64,000 nucleotides of DNA, taken from Xestospongia bergquistia (Eukaryota; Porifera; Demospongiae; Haplosclerida; Petrosiidae). The notes beneath the pieces are model-generated. The model made no database searches. It was not told where the DNA came from and saw nothing but the letters and a program-made list of their open reading frames with translations. The translations under genes were made by a program, and so were the position numbers. The stretch covers positions 1,741,001-1,805,000 of the forward strand of contig OZ014415.1 in NCBI GenBank assembly GCA_963965975.1. Direction: 5' to 3'. The number at the start of each line of letters is the position of its first letter. Positions within the stretch are counted from its first letter, which is position 1. Of this stretch, positions 1 through 12,689 are shown piece after piece.

Positions 1-3000
1 CATGCAGTTCTCTCTCATCTCAACAAGAGATGCTAACCCTCCAGTCTTCACTCTCACATTCAATGTCTCCGATGGACCTCCCACTGATGTCAAGTGTACA
101 CATGGAAATAACTCATTGACCATCGATAGTGGTGACTTGTCTCGTGTGGTAGTGAATGGAACAGGATCTGTTACACAGGTGACAGTGACAGTTAGGATGA
201 GACAGGCTGGTACCTACCAGTGTACTGTCTCTAATGCCAGAGTGATTAATGGTCCTGCAGTGAATGTATATGAAATTGCTACAAATAGTAGTAGTACATC
301 AAAGCCTATAACAGGTTAGTAAATCACTGAGTAGAATAGTGTCCATGTTTTCTTTGTGATATGTAGTTGCTGGTACTCCTACTGGTTTGACTGCTACAAG
401 ACTGAACACAGGTCTTACTCATGTGCAACTCTCCTGGTCATCTGTGTCAGGAGTAGCTGGCTATGAGGTGTTCTATCAACTCAGTAATTGTAGTAGTTCT
501 GTTATGACTGCAGGAACTACCACTGACACAGTGTTGGATATAACATATGGACTAAGTTATGATGATACATATAATTTCTTTGTAGTATCATATGGCAGTG
601 AGGACAGTACAGTATTACCTAGTGATCATAGCGACAACATCACTATAGAATTATGTGAGTGAATTAAAAGTCATCTTAAAATCAAGTAATCTATTCTTTT
701 TTAGCTCTTCCCTATACAACTCTAATGTTTACTTCCACAAATACCACTATTACTATGACATGGACATCACCTTCATTTGCTCCTCAAACATATCAGGGTT
801 ATCATCAATGTCATAGACTATGTGACCTGACTATAGGTCCTACTATACTCACTAATTCATCAATCTCATCACCATATACATTTACTGGTATTGATCCTGG
901 TACTTACTGTATTGTTGGTCTTAATGGAACATATGGTATTGATCAAGTATATCTAGATACTAGAAATACCACTACACTCTCATCTGGTAAACTATAATAC
1001 ATCCTCATATTTATAATTATTATGTTGTTCCCACATTATCTATAGCACCCACTTCATCTGTCAATAATATCACTATCTCATCAGTTGAGGCAAGATCCAT
1101 GACTATCTCATGGGATGAGGTACCTTGCTCTGGACAGAATGGACCCATCACTGGTTACTTGCTCTATTACACTAAAACAACATTCAGTGACACTGTTAAC
1201 ATTACTGGAGAAAACAACAGACAATACAACCTCACAAAACTCATACCTAACACTAACTACACTGTGACAGTAATAGCATACAATGATGGTGGGACTGGAC
1301 CAACAAGTAGTGAGGTAATACAACAGACAAAAAAAGCTGGTAAGAGTATCATAATCTTTGTTAACTAACTTAATTATCATAATCATTAAAGTACATGCCT
1401 TTCTTTATTAATTCAAGTTGTTCAAGACTTTGTAATGACACCACTTAATACAACAGCAGTATGGTTGATGTGGCAAACTCCTCAAATATCTGACATACTT
1501 TATTACACAGTGTATTACAACAAATCTAGTGATACAGGAATGATGAACTTCTCTTCTAATGCTATCAATGGTGTCATTGGAGGACTAGTTCCAAATAGTG
1601 CTGAATATCAGTTCACATTATCTGTGATCATTGATAGTAATAATGGAATGCATTATGAGAACCCCCTAACACAACTGACTTCTCCTGGTATGTGCTCTAT
1701 ACTATCATAAATATACTTTTTACCTTATAAGCGATGTTGACAGCTGTCTTTAGCAGCTGTTTTCATATCAAGAAAGTGACAGTTATGTAATTAACTTATA
1801 CCTTATAAGTGATTTTAAGAGCTAACAGCTGACAAAGAAGTAACAGTGTTGTTTATAATGTTTGAAAGTATATGGTCAATTATTCAATAATAATTGTAGC
1901 AAATATATTTCAGATATACATAAGATTACTTATAGTTTCAGTCATATAGCCATACCAATTTAGTGTGTCCTTATTGATTGAATTGGTCAATATACATAAT
2001 ATTATAGTATGGTATAGTTGTTTAAACTGAAGGAGCCTGAATTATGACAAATTTAAGTAAAATTAAGAATGGGCATTACCTTGACACAATACATAATTAA
2101 ATACAATAATATTCTATATGCTCCAGTATTAAAATGATCCATATTATTAAGTATAAATTATACTCCAAGTTTGAGGTAGATATGTGATTTATACTCTGAC
2201 TACCTCAGAGCAGAGGTGTATAAACATTTAGCTAACTCAACTGAGGTGTATGACTGACATGTACCATGTTGACCAATCAGATTGCTTCAATTGCTGTATC
2301 AGATATGTAGCATCTGCTCCTTTGGATTTGTAGTATATTTGGATTTGTAGATATTTTAGGTCAGCATACACATCCCAGAGATGTGTATACTGACCTAAAA
2401 TAGAGCAATCTCATTGAATTGGCCAATTAAGACATATATAGCATAGTATAATGTATGGATATTATAACAGACTAATTAATTTTAATTATTATTTCATATA
2501 CAGGTCAACCTCCTGTTGTAGTCACAACAATGACCTATAGTCTTAGAGCTGTTGGAAAAACCTTTGCAATCGCTTTCATTATAGAGACAGTTAAAGGATT
2601 AGTACTAAATCCCATTTATTCAGTAAAAAAGATGGATGAACTCCATAACAGTGATATTCAAGACCTTGACATCACCAACATTACTCAAGAATATGATACA
2701 TTTACAAATGTAACAATAGTATTTGAAATACTAATGTTTCAAGACAGAGGAAAGTACATGTGTATAGTAGATTATACTAGTGCTGCTACAATTGGTTCTG
2801 TATCTTTTATATCACAACCAGAAATAGTGTCTGTTGAATGTAAGTATAATTCTTACATATGATTACATATAGAGAGTTATACTTTCCTATCCCATTAGAT
2901 TATATTGTACAAAGAGATATATATCTGTAATAAAAAATCCAACATTATATTAAGCTTCATTTATATATAATTTAGTCCTAATTTTTAAAGGATATATATA

Positions 3001-4333
3001 ATTTCTATTTGTCAATGTTACTTCTTTCCAATTTAGTTCCTCCACTTAAAACTAACATTACCAAAAGTTACTATGGATCAGTCCATGCTAGTACACCATT
3101 AACACAGAACTGTTCATTACAATTGGATGACTTGGTTGATATTAATACAATAGTGTCATTTCAATGGACAAAGGATGGAATGATTGTTCAAGAAGATTCT
3201 CGAGTTACTATTAGTTTTATTACTATTTCTTCATTGGAGTATGTATCCTCTCTCTCTTTTAGTCCATTGAATATAACAGATAACGGACAATATCACTGTT
3301 ATGTTTCTGTGGTACCAAATGTGACAGACAGTTATATACTCAATGCTAGTGCAAATATTACTAGTAATATTACAGTGAAAAGTAAGTTAAAAATAATCAA
3401 TACATTTAATATAAATCATGTGTTTACTTATTTAAAAGACACAAAATTAACAATATAATATAAAATGTAATCATAAATGACATGGTTAATTCTCTTTGTA
3501 TAGATATAAACACTGCAACTCAACTTCTATCTACTACTGCTATTGTAGTAAGTAGGACATCAATTGTTATGAGTGATATAATAATTGTCCATACAGGTAA
3601 CTAATAAATTAGTACTGTATACTTAAATCATCATGGTTTTTGTCTTACAGTGCCACCCACAGATGATGGTTCTAGTAGTAATGTATTAGTCATTGGTTTA
3701 GCAGTGATATTGGGTATTGCATTTATTATTATTATTTCTCTGGTTTTTATTGTCCTATGTGCTTGTATGTATATGAAAAAATCCAATACTTATGAGTTGA
3801 ATACAAAATCCAATACTGATGGACTGAATAGGTAACTAAATTAAACATTTATTGAAGAAGTCTAATGTGTTTTAATACAGAAACAAAGAGGAGGATATTC
3901 CCATGAATATAAGTCCAAGTTATGTTTTTGTTAATAAACATGCCTCATTGTTAGTTGCTTAACACTATAGCATGGTATTATCTGTCTTTCCATTTTCTTA
4001 TTGTAGTTTTCCTGCAGAAAACATATATGACAATATTTTAGATGAGTCCTCAGCAAATGCAGATTATGAAATACCAGTATCTCCATGTATAGCTTATAAT
4101 ACTACTCAATTTACATTGTTAGTTGCTTATTACAATTATTGTTTGCTATTTTTTGCCTTTCCACTGTCTTATATAGTAATGTTCCTCCAGACCTATCAAT
4201 TGACAATACTTTAGATGAGCCTTCAGCAACTGCAGAGTATGAGATACCAGTGTCTCCATGTACAGCTTATGATACTACTCAATTTATATACAAGGAATCA
4301 TTAGAAGGCTCATATGTTGACACACAACCTTAG
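1..4333 (+). CDS. Receptor A1: Ig/FN3 type I membrane protein, 5' end outside window
   Basis: Twelve exons are visible: 1-314, 367-654, 705-986, 1046-1339, 1418-1687, 2504-2839, 3037-3381, 3504-3596, 3651-3831, 3881-3949, 4007-4117 and 4177-4333. All have GT/AG borders, and the frame stays open across every junction. Order: C-terminal part of an Ig domain (YQC motif), four FN3 domains, two Ig domains (YMC and YHC motifs), a Ser/Thr-rich stalk, a transmembrane exon (VIGLAVILGIAFIIIISLVF then CACMYMKK) and a tail without a kinase or phosphatase domain. The tail has SPSYVFV, YDNI, two YEIPVSPC...AYD(N)TTQF cassettes and a final SYVDTQP. Compared with A2 and A3, one FN3 exon between 1339 and 1418 is missing. 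Role inferred: surface recognition receptor signalling through phosphotyrosine. The signal peptide and first Ig domain presumably lie upstream of base 1. Confidence 0.85.
2353..2401. repeat. Near-perfect hairpin in A1 intron
   Basis: Two 22-nt arms (2353-2374 and 2380-2401) are reverse complements with one mismatch, separated by a 5-nt loop. They sit in the 816-bp intron 1688-2503 of A1. This may be the remnant of a small palindromic element or a structured intronic RNA; nothing further is visible. Confidence 0.7.
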
Positions 4334-6000
4334 TTATGTTACTGCTGGTGTTGTTATTGAATTTTTGTGGACAATAAAATAACAAAAAATTTTTATTATA
4401 AAATGTTTATTTATTCCTCCAATATAATCAATATTGTGAATGTGATGTTAAACCAATGTAATTCATGGTCATTTATATTGCATATAATATATATGTATTG
4501 AGTAATATTATCATTACAATGTTTTCATACATTGTTTATATAATGTATTAACTGATTGAAAGTTATGTAGTTCAAATAATTTTAATACAGCTGTGCCTGA
4601 ATGTGGAGGGCTGTCAATTTAAATAAGCCACATACCCTTATTGAGCAGTCATTTGTTAAAGGACATGAATTAATTAAGTAACTTAATTAAACAACTAATA
4701 TATCACAAGTTGACTATACATATATTAACATAGAAACTTAGTTATATTATATTTGATTGTACTTGTTATGGACAGTAAATAAAATAAAAGAAAATTTTAT
4801 GTATTGTGCTTTTTATAAGTTTATTTCTCTTACATAAACAATAACATGATTGCCCTTACATATTATTGACTGAATGGTTAATTAACCAGTACATGTATGA
4901 TCATTTATGTCAGATACAGTACATTGTATATAAGAACTAACAATGTAGTATGTTTACTCAAATTTTGAATTATATATCTATACACTATTACAAATATATG
5001 AAAGAGTGTATACTTGTCATAGCATTACTCTGCTTGCTATTCACTCAGAGTATTTTTGACAGCAGCATATGTAATAGTGTCATCATTTTATTGGTTAGAG
5101 TAACCAATCAATTTAATTTAAAAGTTACAATCTCTTTACAACTTCAACAACACTGTTTAATTTTATCTCTTCTATCTCTACACATATCCTTTGATATTGT
5201 ATAGAACTTTCAACTGGAGGATAACTAATAACATCTGGTGTAAAGTGCTAAAAATTATTCTCATTATTATATAAATAGATTCAATAATTTTTCACCCTTT
5301 TATTTACTCTATTATCTATGATAGTGTAAATTACTAAAATATCAGGCATTCCTAGTCTTCAGATCAATTAGTGTTGTATTAAAATTTATTATTGCTTAAT
5401 TAGAGGACCCCACTCGATTTCAGGTGTATGGGAGTGCTGTCGTTTGGAAACAAGTGAGGGCTATAGGGTTTAAATAAAGAAAGGCTAGAGAGCTCAGGCC
5501 TTTAATGTACATGATTGGAGCCTATAAGTAGCCTATGCCCTCACCTTTTTCTGTGTTAAGTAGTCCTGATTCAAACAGTGTATCCTATAAAGTATATTGT
5601 TGTTGATAAACAGGTTGTTAGTTAGGTATGTGTATATTAGTGACAATGCAATTAACAATGCAATTAATTATATGTTTTGTGCATTCAACCCTTCTTCTCT
5701 TCTTGTTTTTTGTAATTTGTACAAGAATCAGAACTTAAACAAACTTTTATTTAGACCAAGTTTCTTACCTGTCAACTATAGAACATTTTCCAAATTATGA
5801 CAGCTAAAATTTGCTCAGCTTTCTAGAGAAGACTCCATGGCCCTGGATAAAGTGAACAGTTAATTTAACCACTTAGTTATTTAGGTATTTTTATATGTCA
5901 TTTACGTATTGCCATGACTCTCAGTCCATGTTATGACTATCACTTCAGGTTGTGATATAGACACTTCACTGTGATATTGATCAATGTTGACATAATATTT
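4334..6000. other. A1-A2 intergenic spacer, first part
   Basis: No gene is seen here. Most of the stretch is repeated after A2 (about 12344-14400), so it is part of the duplicated unit of about 8.25 kb. The shared landmark is a GC-richer patch near 5410-5560 (again near 13675-13835) that is unlike the surrounding AT-rich DNA and was not identified. The two copies differ by small indels and by a piece of about 300 bp present only after A2. Confidence 0.6.
4373..4378 (+). terminator. Poly(A) signal of A1
   Basis: AATAAA lies about 40 bp after the A1 stop codon. The same signal sits at the same place after A2 and A3. Confidence 0.7.
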
Positions 6001-6003
6001 TCC

Positions 6004-6440
6004 TTTTGTAGAGCTTTAGAGCCAATATATGACTACTGCTGATCATATGGAGTATGACAGACCAGTAGTTAACACTAATACAGAGAGAGAGATGATGTTA
6101 ACCCCAAACAAATTCAGCCTTTCGATACATTTAAGGGGCAACTATACAACAATCCTCGTAAAAACATGGAGTATAAGGAACTAGTTGATGGCAATAATGT
6201 ACTAGTGACAGCAGAGAGAGATTATGTTAACACAAAACATGAAGAAACTCAGCAAGTGGAAACAATACATTCATTAAATGAGCCACAACATGACAAGTTT
6301 CCTTAAGATATGAAGTATGAGACAATAATAATATATCAGTGACTGCAAGCACAGAAAATATCTAAAACAAAACCTAATGAAAACCAACAAATTGAACCAA
6401 TATGTACATCATACATTAATGTTGATGATGAAGATAATAA
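6004..6440 (+). pseudogene. Relic receptor tail exons (third tail type), unit 1
   Basis: After an acceptor-like pyrimidine stretch comes a degenerate segment that starts like the tail cassettes (EPIYD, then EYDRPVVNTN in another frame). It continues as a stretch with YNNP, a YKEL tyrosine motif, and a repeated pattern of the kind VTAxRDYVxTKHEETQQVETI. Frames change between pieces, so this is read as a decayed cytoplasmic-tail region of a former receptor gene. A better preserved copy is at 14418-14870. No membrane exon belonging to it was found. Confidence 0.5.
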
Positions 6441-6660
6441 TTAGCTGAAGTGTACTTTTTAAATATTTAATATTAATATATTTTAACACTTGTATACATG
6501 TAGTTGCCATGTTGTCCCTCTTATATAAGTGATGCTAATTTCTTGAATCATACATTTTTATATGTCATACTTAATATATGCACTGATCAATGCCACAGAA
6601 AGAGTTTTAAATGAAAGAGGCACTTTAAGGTTCAATGGAGTATATGTAAAAGTAGTATCA

Positions 6661-6747
6661 ATATGATACCAATAGTTACTACTGATATATCAGTGACTCG
6701 ACGTCCAACTTATACTACTACAATATTCACTGAAACAGAAGTGTAGA
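6661..6747 (+). pseudogene. Relic of a family-B terminal tail exon, unit 1
   Basis: It reads IPIVTTDISVTRRPTYTTTIF followed by TETEV and a stop. It matches the last tail exon of the B genes (IPVVTTDIPV-PCPAY-TTTFTETEVKID). The CP before AY has become RP and the KID end is lost. It is a single isolated exon remnant, duplicated near 15089. It shows that a B-like gene once lay inside the A cluster. Confidence 0.6.
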
Positions 6748-7049
6748 AAGACTAAGTTAATGTCATATACATTTACTGCAATAGCTGTATAAACTATTAA
6801 GTATATTAATTGTAATGATGATATTCTTGTTTGTTAATACTATTAGCAATTTTTTGATGCTAGAATTGTATGCATGAGTAATGATAAACTTGATAGTTAT
6901 ACACTCCCAGTATAATGGATATTAAAATAAAACATGTTGAATAAAGTTAATTTCAGTCTTTGTCCTCTTACAGTGATAGGGTAGGTTGAATAGATCCCTC
7001 TTATGTCTTGTTAATGTCTTACTAGTCCTAGAGACAATGATAAGTAGTT

Positions 7050-7545
7050 GTTGTTAGAGTGATAGTTGATATCACTGTACTGTTGTTTACTGGAGCATCG
7101 TGAATTGTGATATTAACATCAAGAGGTTTACAGGTCAGATTGCATTGTTTAGAAGACAATCTACATCAGGTGTTGAAGGTTTGTACACTTGTATCATTCT
7201 TGATGACATTAGCATTAGAAATATATGCATTTTTTACTTACCTTGACTGTGGTCAGTGACTGAGTTCATGTAGTGATAAAGTGATGATATATTTCACTTC
7301 TATATAGATGGTCCTGATGCAAACTCCTCTATGCAGTTCTCTCACATTTCCACAAGAAATGATAATAAATCTCCATTCTTTATTCTCACTTCAATGTCTC
7401 TGATGTACTTGTAAAGATGGAAGTAGCCTAGTTGTTGGTGACCTCTCTCACGAAGTAGTGAATGGACCATGATCTGTTACAAAAGTGACAGTGAAAGTGT
7501 ACATAAGACAGGGTGGTGTTATCTACGTCTCCAACGACAGAGAAG
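7050..7545 (+). pseudogene. Decayed 5' Ig exons of an A-type gene upstream of A2
   Basis: The segment near 7130-7205 reads GQIALFRRQSTSGVEGLYTC then IILDD. It matches the end of the first Ig exon of A2 and A3 (GYEGLYTCIIPDENG). Near 7310-7390 the start of the second Ig exon (DGP-DA...MQFSHISTRN) follows, and near 7480-7545 its end (VYIRQGGVIYVSNDRED). Frames are broken and the conserved YQC is gone. This is the leftover 5' end of another family member. The second copy (15515-15790) has lost the middle part. Confidence 0.65.
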
Positions 7546-7559
7546 ATACTGTACTATTC

Positions 7560-7651
7560 GAGGTATTTAATAGTGTTACAAACAGTTTTGATAAGATTTT
7601 TAAGTAATGAGCAAATTACTTCCTCACAGATGATCGTCTGCAGCAAACAAG
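7560..7651 (+). promoter_or_regulatory. Conserved 5' flank directly before the A2 start
   Basis: About 90 bp before the start codon are almost identical before A2 and A3 (15806-15894), including the run GATGATCGTCTGCAGC just ahead of the ATG. This probably holds the 5' UTR and possibly the core promoter. A CACAG before GATGATCG could alternatively be a splice acceptor for an upstream non-coding exon. No TATA box stands out. Confidence 0.35.
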
Positions 7652-10600
7652 ATGTTGTTAAAAGTGTTATTGTCTTGTGTGTTACTACTAGTACAACTAG
7701 GAGTTGGACAAGAACCAATCAACAGACCTAGCAATGGTAAGTAGTTGTTGTTAGAGTGATCATTAATATGTACTACATAATCATAGACGTACAACTGTAT
7801 CTACCCTATGAGAATAAAATAATACCAGACTTCTCAATGATATATGAGAAGCAGGTTTATAATATTGATCGAAATATGGATGGTAGTAATGATGCCTTGT
7901 GGTGTCAAAGTGCTAATAATGGTTCTGATATTGGACTGTGGTATTATCCTAATGGTACTGAAGTACCTTTGTTTAATGGAAGCTTTTATGATAGTTCTGC
8001 ACCAAGTCCATTATTTTCTAAGAGGTTAAAAGGTCAAATTGCAATAGCTAGAAATGGAGGATTATCAGGTTATGAAGGTCTATACACCTGTATCATTCCT
8101 GATGAGAATGGAGTGAATCAAACACTAGTGGTAGGAGCATATACAAATGCTTTTTACAATGGCAATGGTTAGTGATTGAGTTTATGTAGCAATAAAGTGT
8201 TGATATATATCTAACTCATGTATAGATGGTCCAGATGCAGACTTCCCAATGCATTTCTCTCTCATTTCCACAAGATTTGCTAACCCTCCAGTCTTTAATC
8301 TCACCTTTAACGTATCTGATGGACCTCCCACTGATGTCTCTTGCATAAACCCATTAAACATCAATAGTGGTGACATATCTCGTGTGGTAGTGAATGGACC
8401 AGGATCTGTTACACAGGTGACAGTAACAATGATGATGAGACAAGCAGGTACCTATCAGTGTACTATTTCAAATGATAGAGTGTCGAATGGTCCTGATTCT
8501 GAAGGAACTGGCCCCACTGCTACAGTTAGTATTACTACATCAGAGCCTATAAAAGGTTAACAAATCACTGACTGAGTAGGATGGCATAAGACTTCTCTCT
8601 CTGTTACAGTTGCTGGTACTCCTACTGGTTTAATTGCTACCAGACTGAACACAGGTCTGTCTCATGTACAACTCTCCTGGTCATCCGTGTCAGGAATAGC
8701 TGGATATGAGGTGTTCTATCAACTGAGTAGTGGTAGTAGTTCAGTTATGAGCGCAGGAACTACCACTAACACAACATTAGATATAACATCAGGACTAAGT
8801 TATGACGATACATATGATTTCTTTATAGTATCATATGGCAGTGAGGGAAGTACAGTTTTACCTAGTGATCATAGTAATACTACTACTTTGACATTTAACA
8901 GTGAGTGCTTGAATAAAAAAGTAAAGTGGAATAATATTAACCATTTTTATTAGGTATTCCTTTTGTCACTTTCATGGTCACTTCAACTAATACCACTATT
9001 ACTATGACATGGACGCCACCTTTATTTGCTCCTCAAACATATCAAGGTTATCGTCAATGTCGTAGACTATGTGAACAGAGTTTTGGTCCTAGCAATACCT
9101 CCAATTTAACCACCTCATCATATACGCTTATTGGTATTGATCCTGGTGTTTTTTGTATTATTGCTCTAAATGGAATATATGGAAGAGAATTAGTTGAACT
9201 GGGTACTCATAATACCACTACACTCTCATCTGGTAAATTATATTAAATCCTCAAATTTACAATTATCATTTTTATATATTTACAGCACCTACTTCATCTG
9301 TCAATAATATCACTATCTCATCAGTTGAGGCAAGGTTCATGACTGTCTCGTGGGATGAGGTACCTTGCTCTGGACAGAATGGACCCATCACTGGGTACTT
9401 GCTCTATTACACTAACACAACATTCAGTGACACTGTTAACATCACTGGAGGAGACAACAGACAATACAACCTCACAACACTCACACCTTATACTAACTAC
9501 ACTGTGACAGTAATAGCATATAATGATGCTGGGACTGGACCAGCAAGTAGTGATGTAATACAACAGACAGGAGAAGCTGGTAAGAGTATGATAATATTTG
9601 TTAATTACTTAATAGTCATTATAGAACCTGGTGTGGTATCTGATCTACAGCTTAGTGGTGTTGGTATAGACTTAATTAGTGTGATGTGGAATATGCCCAC
9701 AGTACCTAATGGTGTCATTATCACATATGAGATACGTTATAGAGAGTCTAACAGTAATGGTCCATACAATATGACTAATACAACCAACACACGATACAGT
9801 ATAGGAGGACTGCTACCTTTCACTAACTATACCATTGGAGTAAGAGCATATACCAGTGTAGGACCAGGAGAATGGAATGATATATTTGCCTCAACAAGAT
9901 TAAGTTTGTTATTTAATGCGAATTCATTCACATTTCAAGTACATGTCTTTCTTTACTAATTTTAGTTGTTCAAAACTTTATAGTGACACCACTTAATATG
10001 ACAGCAGTATGGTTGATGTGGGAAACTCCTCAAATATCTGACATACTTTATTACACAGTGTATTACAACAAATCTAATGATACAGGAATGATGAACTTCT
10101 CTTCTAATGCTATCAATGGTGTCATTGTAGGACTAGCTCCTAATAGTGCTGACTATCAGTTCACAATATCTGTGACCATTGAAGTTAGTGTTGGAGTAAC
10201 TCAAGAAGGTCCCCAAACACAACCGACTACTCCTGGTATGTACTCTATTCACAATATCTACATAAACAGTTTACCTTATAAGGGTTATTGACATATACAG
10301 TTACCTTAGCACTTGTTTCTAAGATAAGGAAGCAACAATATTGTAGTAATAATTATACAATAATGAATGATGCAAATATCCTTAAGATAAATATGATGTA
10401 CTTCAGTTCCACTTACATAACTGTATCAATTATTTGTGTTATTATTGATTGAATTGGTCACTATATATATTATGAGTGCTATTTGTGTATACTGAAAGAG
10501 GCTGAATGCATTGCTAGTGCAATATTTTATTCTAATAGAGAATGTCTTATAGATTTACATAATAATCTATTCTGTGAACTATCACTAATGTATACTGTTT

Positions 10601-12343
10601 ACAGATTCTATAACATACTTATTACATATTGTTACTAAAGGATTAAAATGAATCATCTTATTAATATAGACATATTATGACAAACTGACTAATGTTGAAG
10701 CTTATTATTTCATTTGCAGGTCAACCTCCTGTTGTAGTTACAACAATGACATATAGTCCTAGAGTTGTTGGGGAAACCTTTACAATAATTTTCCTTATAG
10801 AGACAGTTGAAGGATTAGTACAAAATCCAATTTATTCAGTGAGAAAAATGGACGAACTCCATAATAGTGATATTCGAAACCTGGAAATCATCAACACTAC
10901 TCAAACATATGATGCATTTCCATATGTGACAATAGTATTTGAAATGCTAATGTTTCAAGAGAGAGGAAAGTACATGTGTGTAGTAGATTATACTAGTGCT
11001 GCTACAAATGGTTCTGTATCTTTTATATCACAACCAGAAATAGTGTCTGTTGAATGTAAGTATAGTTCTTACATATGATTACATATATAGAGTATCCTAT
11101 CCAATTAGTTTATGTTGTACAAAGAGATATATGTCTGTAGTCAATAATCCAGCATTATATGGAGCTTCATTTATATAATATAATCTAGTCCTAATGTTTA
11201 TATATTGTCCCCATTATCACCATTTCTTGTTCCAATTTAGTTCCTCCACTTGAACTTAACATTACCAAAAGTTACTATGGATCAGTCTATGCTGGTACAC
11301 CATTAACACAGAACTGTTCATTACAATTGGATGACTTAATAGATATTAATACAATAGTGTCATTTGAATGGACAAAAGATGGAATGATTGTTCAAGAAGA
11401 TTCTCGAGTTACTATTAGTTTTATTACTATTTCTTCATTGGAGTATGTATCCTCTCTCTCTTTTAATCCATTGAATATAACAGATAATGGACAATATCAC
11501 TGTTATGTTTCTGTAGTACCAAATGTGACTGACAGTTATATACTCAATGCTAGTGCAAATATTGCTAGTAATATTACAGTGAATAGTGAGTTAAAAATAA
11601 TTGGTACATTTAGTAATATAAATTATGTGATTATTTAGTTAAAAGACATAAAATTAACAATATAACATAATTGAAATCATGTATGACATGGTTAATTCTC
11701 TCTGTATAGATATAAACACTGCAACTCAACTTCTATCTACTACTGCTATTGTAGTAAGTAGGACATCAATTGTTATGAGTGATATAATAATTGTCCATAC
11801 AGGTAACTAATAAATTAGTATACTTGAATCGTCATCATGGTTTTTGTCTTACAGTGCTACCTACAGACGATGGTTCCAGTAGTAATGTATTAGTCATTGG
11901 TTTAGCAGTGATATTGGGTATTGCATTTATTATTATTATTTCTCTGGTTTGTATCGCCCTATGTGCTTGTGTGCATATAAAAAAATCCAATACTGGTGGA
12001 CTGAATGGGTAACTAAATTAAAAATTTATTGAAGAAGTCTAATGTGTTTTAATACAGAAATAGAGAGGAGGATATTCCCATGAATATAAGTCCAAGTTAT
12101 GTTTTTGTTAATAAACATGCCTCATTGTTAGTTGCTTAATGCTATAGCATGCTATTATCTGTCTTTCCATTTTCTTATAGGAGTTTTCCTGCAGAAAATA
12201 TAAATGACAATATTTTAGATGAGCCTTCACCAAATGCAAATTGTGAGATACCAGTGTCTCCAAGTATAGCTTATGATACTACTCAATTTATATACAAGGA
12301 ATCTTTAGAAGGCTCATATGCCTATGTTGTCACACAACCTTAA
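7652..12343 (+). CDS. Receptor A2: Ig/FN3 type I membrane protein, 1122 aa
   Basis: Fourteen exons: 7652-7736, 7787-8167, 8226-8555, 8610-8900, 8954-9232, 9286-9579, 9625-9903, 9966-10235, 10720-11055, 11241-11585, 11710-11802, 11855-12008, 12058-12126 and 12181-12343. The spliced length is 3369 nt, a multiple of three. The ATG was chosen because it opens a signal peptide (MLLKVLLSCVLLLVQLGVG) ending in a phase-1 donor. Approximate residues: Ig 29-155 (LWC and YTC), Ig 156-265 (VSC and YQC), five FN3 266-736, Ig 737-848, Ig 849-963, stalk 964-994, membrane exon 995-1045, tail 1046-1122. The tail has one cassette, and its two usual tyrosines are changed (INDNI and CEIPV where A1 has IYDNI and YEIPV); AYDTTQF and SYAYV remain. 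The 93-bp stalk exon is identical to that of A1. Function inferred: surface receptor, perhaps with weakened signalling. Confidence 0.88.
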
Positions 12344-12381
12344 TTATTTTACTGCTGGTGTTGTTATGGTATTTTGTGAAC

Positions 12382-12387
12382 AATAAA
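12382..12387 (+). terminator. Poly(A) signal of A2
   Basis: AATAAA lies about 40 bp after the A2 stop codon, equivalent to the A1 signal. Confidence 0.7.
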
Positions 12388-12689
12388 ATAACAAAAAATT
12401 TTTAATAAAGTGTTTATTTTATTCCTCCAATATAATCAATATTATGAATGTGATGTTAGACCAATGTTTTTTAAGTAATTCATGGTCATTTATATTGCAT
12501 ATAATATATATGTATATTGAGTAATATTAATTGAAAGTTGTGTAGTTCAAATAATTTAAATACAGCTGTGCCTGAATGTAGAGGGCTGTCAATTTATATA
12601 AGTCACATACCCTTATTGATCAGTCATTTGTTAAAGGACTTGAATTAATTTGGTAATTGAATTAAACAAATAATATAGTTGTCTTATGT

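Noticed and set aside
4950-5204. Hydrophobic open frame after A1, repeated after A2
   Set aside because: The second copy (near 13300-13488) is disrupted by indels that change the frame, there is no signal of codon conservation, and no splice partner is visible.
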